From Acidobacteriota bacterium (GTDB taxonomy: Bacteria; Acidobacteriota; Polarisedimenticolia; J045): a stretch of DNA of 6,576 nt. The stretch spans positions 1 through 6,576 of the forward strand of contig JAMOQA010000479.1 of assembly GCA_027064265.1 (NCBI GenBank), written 5' to 3'. Shown piece by piece: positions 6,366 to 6,576 of the stretch. The notes under the pieces were generated by a model. That model was not told where the DNA came from and did no database searches. It was given only the letters and a program-made list of their open reading frames with translations. The first letter of the stretch is position 1. Every line of letters starts with the position of its first letter. Made by a program: the position numbers and the translations under genes.

Positions 6366-6367
6366 AC

Positions 6368-6392
6368 GGGCGCAGCACGCTGCGCCCCTACG
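6368..6392 (+). repeat. REP-like hairpin arm A (with tail CCCCTACG)
   Basis: GGGCGCAGC and GCTGCGCCC (6368-6376, 6379-6387) form a nine-bp stem around two central bases, followed by the CTACG tail. An identical copy lies at 6508-6532. It is the inverted partner of 6438-6462. Confidence 0.8.
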
Positions 6393-6437
6393 GTTGTGCG
6401 GGGCGCGTTCGTTTCGTTCGCGCGCGAGACGTGAAGG

Positions 6438-6462
6438 CGTAGGGGTCCAGCGTGCTGGACCC
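6438..6462 (-). repeat. REP-like hairpin arm B (inverted copy of arm A with compensatory changes)
   Basis: The complement of this 25-base element matches arm A at 21 positions. All four differences fall as two base pairs in the stem, so GGGTCCAGC still pairs perfectly with GCTGGACCC. Forty-five bases separate the two arms. Confidence 0.8.
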
Positions 6463-6464
6463 GT

Positions 6465-6481
6465 GCGGTGCGAAGCACCGC
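6465..6481 (+). repeat. Third hairpin of the repeat unit, GAA triloop
   Basis: GCGGTGC (6465-6471) and GCACCGC (6475-6481) pair over seven bases around a GAA loop. Its tip is GCGAAGC, a sequence known to form an unusually stable DNA mini-hairpin. Confidence 0.65.
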
Positions 6482-6576
6482 CATGATGGTCGCCGTTCGG
6501 GCGACACGGGCGCAGCACGCTGCGCCCCTACGGTTGTGCGGGGCGCGTTCGTTTCGTTCGCGCGCGAGACGTGAAG

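Larger units (their letters stand above)
6349..6576. repeat. Tandem hairpin-rich repeat, 140-bp period, cut by window edge
   Basis: The 79 bases 6358-6436 recur without change at 6498-6576, exactly 140 bases later; homology extends leftwards to 6349/6489 with three mismatches. Unit 1 spans about 6349-6488, and unit 2 from 6489 is cut at the window end. Each unit holds an inverted pair of hairpins facing each other through CCCCTACG and CGTAGGGG tails, an A/T-mixed middle (GTTCGTTTCGTTCG), and a third small hairpin. Organisation is like the REP/BIME elements that RAYT (TnpA_REP) proteins mobilise in other bacteria; no such gene is in the window. No coding frame within it is convincing. Confidence 0.9.

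Noticed and set aside
3737..6442. 901-codon open frame on the plus strand running over nagZ and the transporter
   Set aside because: Out of frame with the transporter and antisense to nagZ, strongly Arg/Pro-rich, and runs into the repeat.
4566..6518. 650-codon minus-strand open frame opposite the transporter
   Set aside because: Asp/Glu/Arg/His-rich mirror of a membrane protein gene; no family motif and it begins inside the repeat.
6349..6576. CRISPR array
   Set aside because: Only two units are present, the repeated part is 79 bases and the period 140, and the non-identical part is homologous at its right end; this is a tandem hairpin repeat.

Overview
This is a GC-rich (visibly well over 60% G+C, not counted) chromosomal segment from a Gram-negative bacterium. 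The Gram-negative call rests on a small secreted beta-barrel protein ending in phenylalanine. Coding DNA is dense and third codon positions are almost always G or C. I cannot name a phylum safely; a deep-branching, high-GC environmental lineage would fit.

Layout: (1) 2-778, plus strand, the C-terminal part of a radical SAM protein with a twitch/SPASM-type cluster region, cut by the left edge. (2) 779-1249, a gap holding a 306-bp open frame that looks like a decayed remnant, possibly of a PNGase F-like protein, then a sigma70-like promoter and a strong ribosome binding site. (3) 1250-1789, plus, a 179-aa outer-membrane beta-barrel protein with atypical codon use. (4) 1817-1846, a perfect 30-nt palindrome between convergent genes, probably a two-way terminator. 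(5) 1866-4717, minus, a two-gene operon read right to left: a NagZ-like GH3 beta-N-acetylhexosaminidase, then a GH15 trehalase/glucoamylase-like enzyme whose start codon overlaps the NagZ stop in TGATG. (6) 4718-4823, a divergent promoter region. (7) 4824-6344, plus, a POT/PTR-like MFS transporter. (8) 6349-6576, a hairpin-rich tandem repeat with an exact 140-bp period that runs off the right edge.

How the genes may work together (inference): NagZ and the GH15 enzyme are cytoplasmic glycosidases made from one message, and the divergent POT-like carrier would import small peptides or similar solutes. Together they could recover cell-wall and storage-sugar building blocks, but only the gene adjacency is seen. 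I found no CRISPR array, tRNA, rRNA, transposase or defence cassette. The least ordinary items are the 140-bp repeat with compensatory hairpin changes, the transporter's helix layout, the NagZ-GH15 coupling, and the decayed frame at 870-1175.
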